DNA from: Aggregatibacter actinomycetemcomitans
GTDB lineage: Bacteria > Pseudomonadota > Gammaproteobacteria > Enterobacterales > Pasteurellaceae
DNA: 64,000 bases
Reading direction: 5' to 3'
NCBI GenBank assembly: GCA_017160915.1
Contig: JACAWG010000073.1
Location: 94,385-158,384 of the forward strand
The position numbers and the translations under genes were made by a program. The notes under the pieces are model-generated. The model was not told the DNA's origin, did no database searches, and was given only the letters and a program-made list of their open reading frames with translations. How positions within the stretch are numbered: position 1 is the first letter of the stretch; each line of letters starts with the position of its first letter. Positions 63,821 through 64,000 of the stretch are shown piece by piece.

Positions 63821-63865
63821 ACCGCACTTTTGGGATCCCGGTCGCAAAATCAAGAAAAGTGCGGT
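63821..63865. other. Uptake-signal pair around the comE1 CRP-S site
   Basis: ACCGCACTTTT (63821-63831) and AAAAGTGCGGT (63855-63865) are inverted copies of the Pasteurellaceae uptake signal, separated by 23 bases that contain most of the CRP-S site. Confidence 0.7.
63828..63849 (-). promoter_or_regulatory. CRP-S (Sxy-dependent) site for comE1
   Basis: On the minus strand TTTTGCGA is followed after six bases by TCCCAAAA. The first half has the TGCGA core that distinguishes Sxy-dependent CRP-S sites from ordinary CRP sites; the second reads TCCCA rather than TCGCA. Including flanks it matches the symmetrical CRP-S form at about 20 of 22 positions. It is placed upstream of a known type of competence gene. 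Confidence 0.65.
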
Positions 63866-64000
63866 GGGAATTTGGGATGTTTTTGAGGGGATTTGGTTGA
63901 TAGCGCACGCGTTATGGTACCGATAGGAACAAAAAGGCACGCGTTGGGAAACCATAGCTGTTCGAAACATTGTAACTATTTATATAAAAAGAAAAAACTT
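63866..64000. other. Window end without recognisable gene
   Basis: GCACGCGTT occurs twice (near 63906 and 63943) as a direct repeat about 37 bases apart. No ORF with a credible start or family resemblance is visible. The far end is A/T rich. Confidence 0.4.

Noticed and set aside
63770..63970. Minus-strand ORF of 66 codons upstream of comE1
   Set aside because: It covers the CRP-S site and uptake signals, and the predicted peptide is of low quality with no family match.

Overview
The window comes from a Pasteurellaceae bacterium, most likely Aggregatibacter or a close relative. Dozens of copies of the Haemophilus-type uptake signal AAGTGCGGT are scattered through it, often paired as inverted repeats that act as terminators. 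Several gene blocks follow Haemophilus influenzae order: rlmN-pilF-rodZ-ispG-hisS-yfgM; upp-uraA; serA-rpiA; pepE with a DcuC-type carrier and AbgA; and menF-menD-menH. No rRNA, phage, insertion sequence or CRISPR array is visible. One tRNA (Ser, GGA) is present.

Region 1 (1 to about 12.5 kb) is accessory and mosaic. It holds a truncated lipoprotein with a nucleotide-binding fold, a Fic protein behind a phased array of six TGCACAA half-sites, a MATE-like membrane protein, and an oxidoreductase group (flavin reductase, Old Yellow Enzyme, NTF2-like protein) with a divergent LysR regulator. It also carries a HicAB toxin-antitoxin pair, EamA, SMR and PACE efflux proteins with MarR and LysR regulators, a B3/B4-domain protein, and a DUF4189 secreted protein. 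Only this part of the window contains the Neisseria uptake sequence, in the AGGTCGTCTGAA dialect I associate with the Neisseria mucosa group. It lies side by side with Pasteurellaceae signals, so the block looks like an exchange zone between two naturally competent oral lineages.

Region 2 (12.5 to 31 kb) holds ypfJ and a BON-LysM protein, then a peptide and amidated amino acid catabolic cluster (M20 hydrolase, PepE, DcuC-type carrier, AbgA) with a candidate FNR box. Next come plsY, folB, mltF with an unannotated 48-residue basic ORF, dsbB, nhaB and fadR. It ends with a sugar operon: a GntR regulator diverging from an alpha-glucan phosphorylase, a phosphatase resembling maltose-6'-phosphate phosphatase (MapP), and a PTS IICB permease. 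I read the operon as PTS uptake of maltose followed by dephosphorylation, a route known from Firmicutes.

Region 3 (31 to 64 kb) is mostly conserved housekeeping. It includes alaA, the menaquinone genes menFDH, rpsO, metK, sprT, serine uptake and deamination (sdaC, sdaA), periplasmic asparaginase, and the rlmN to yfgM block. It continues with hda, uraA-upp, ppiD, lon with a good sigma-32 promoter, tRNA-Ser, a SulP transporter, eda, serA, rpiA with a PurR-like box, and rdgB-ybjQ-hemW. It closes with the competence gene comE1, preceded by a CRP-S (Sxy-dependent) site.

Start codons were chosen by ribosome-binding-site spacing and by comparison with remembered family lengths. Promoter and operator calls were read by eye and have not been tested by any search.
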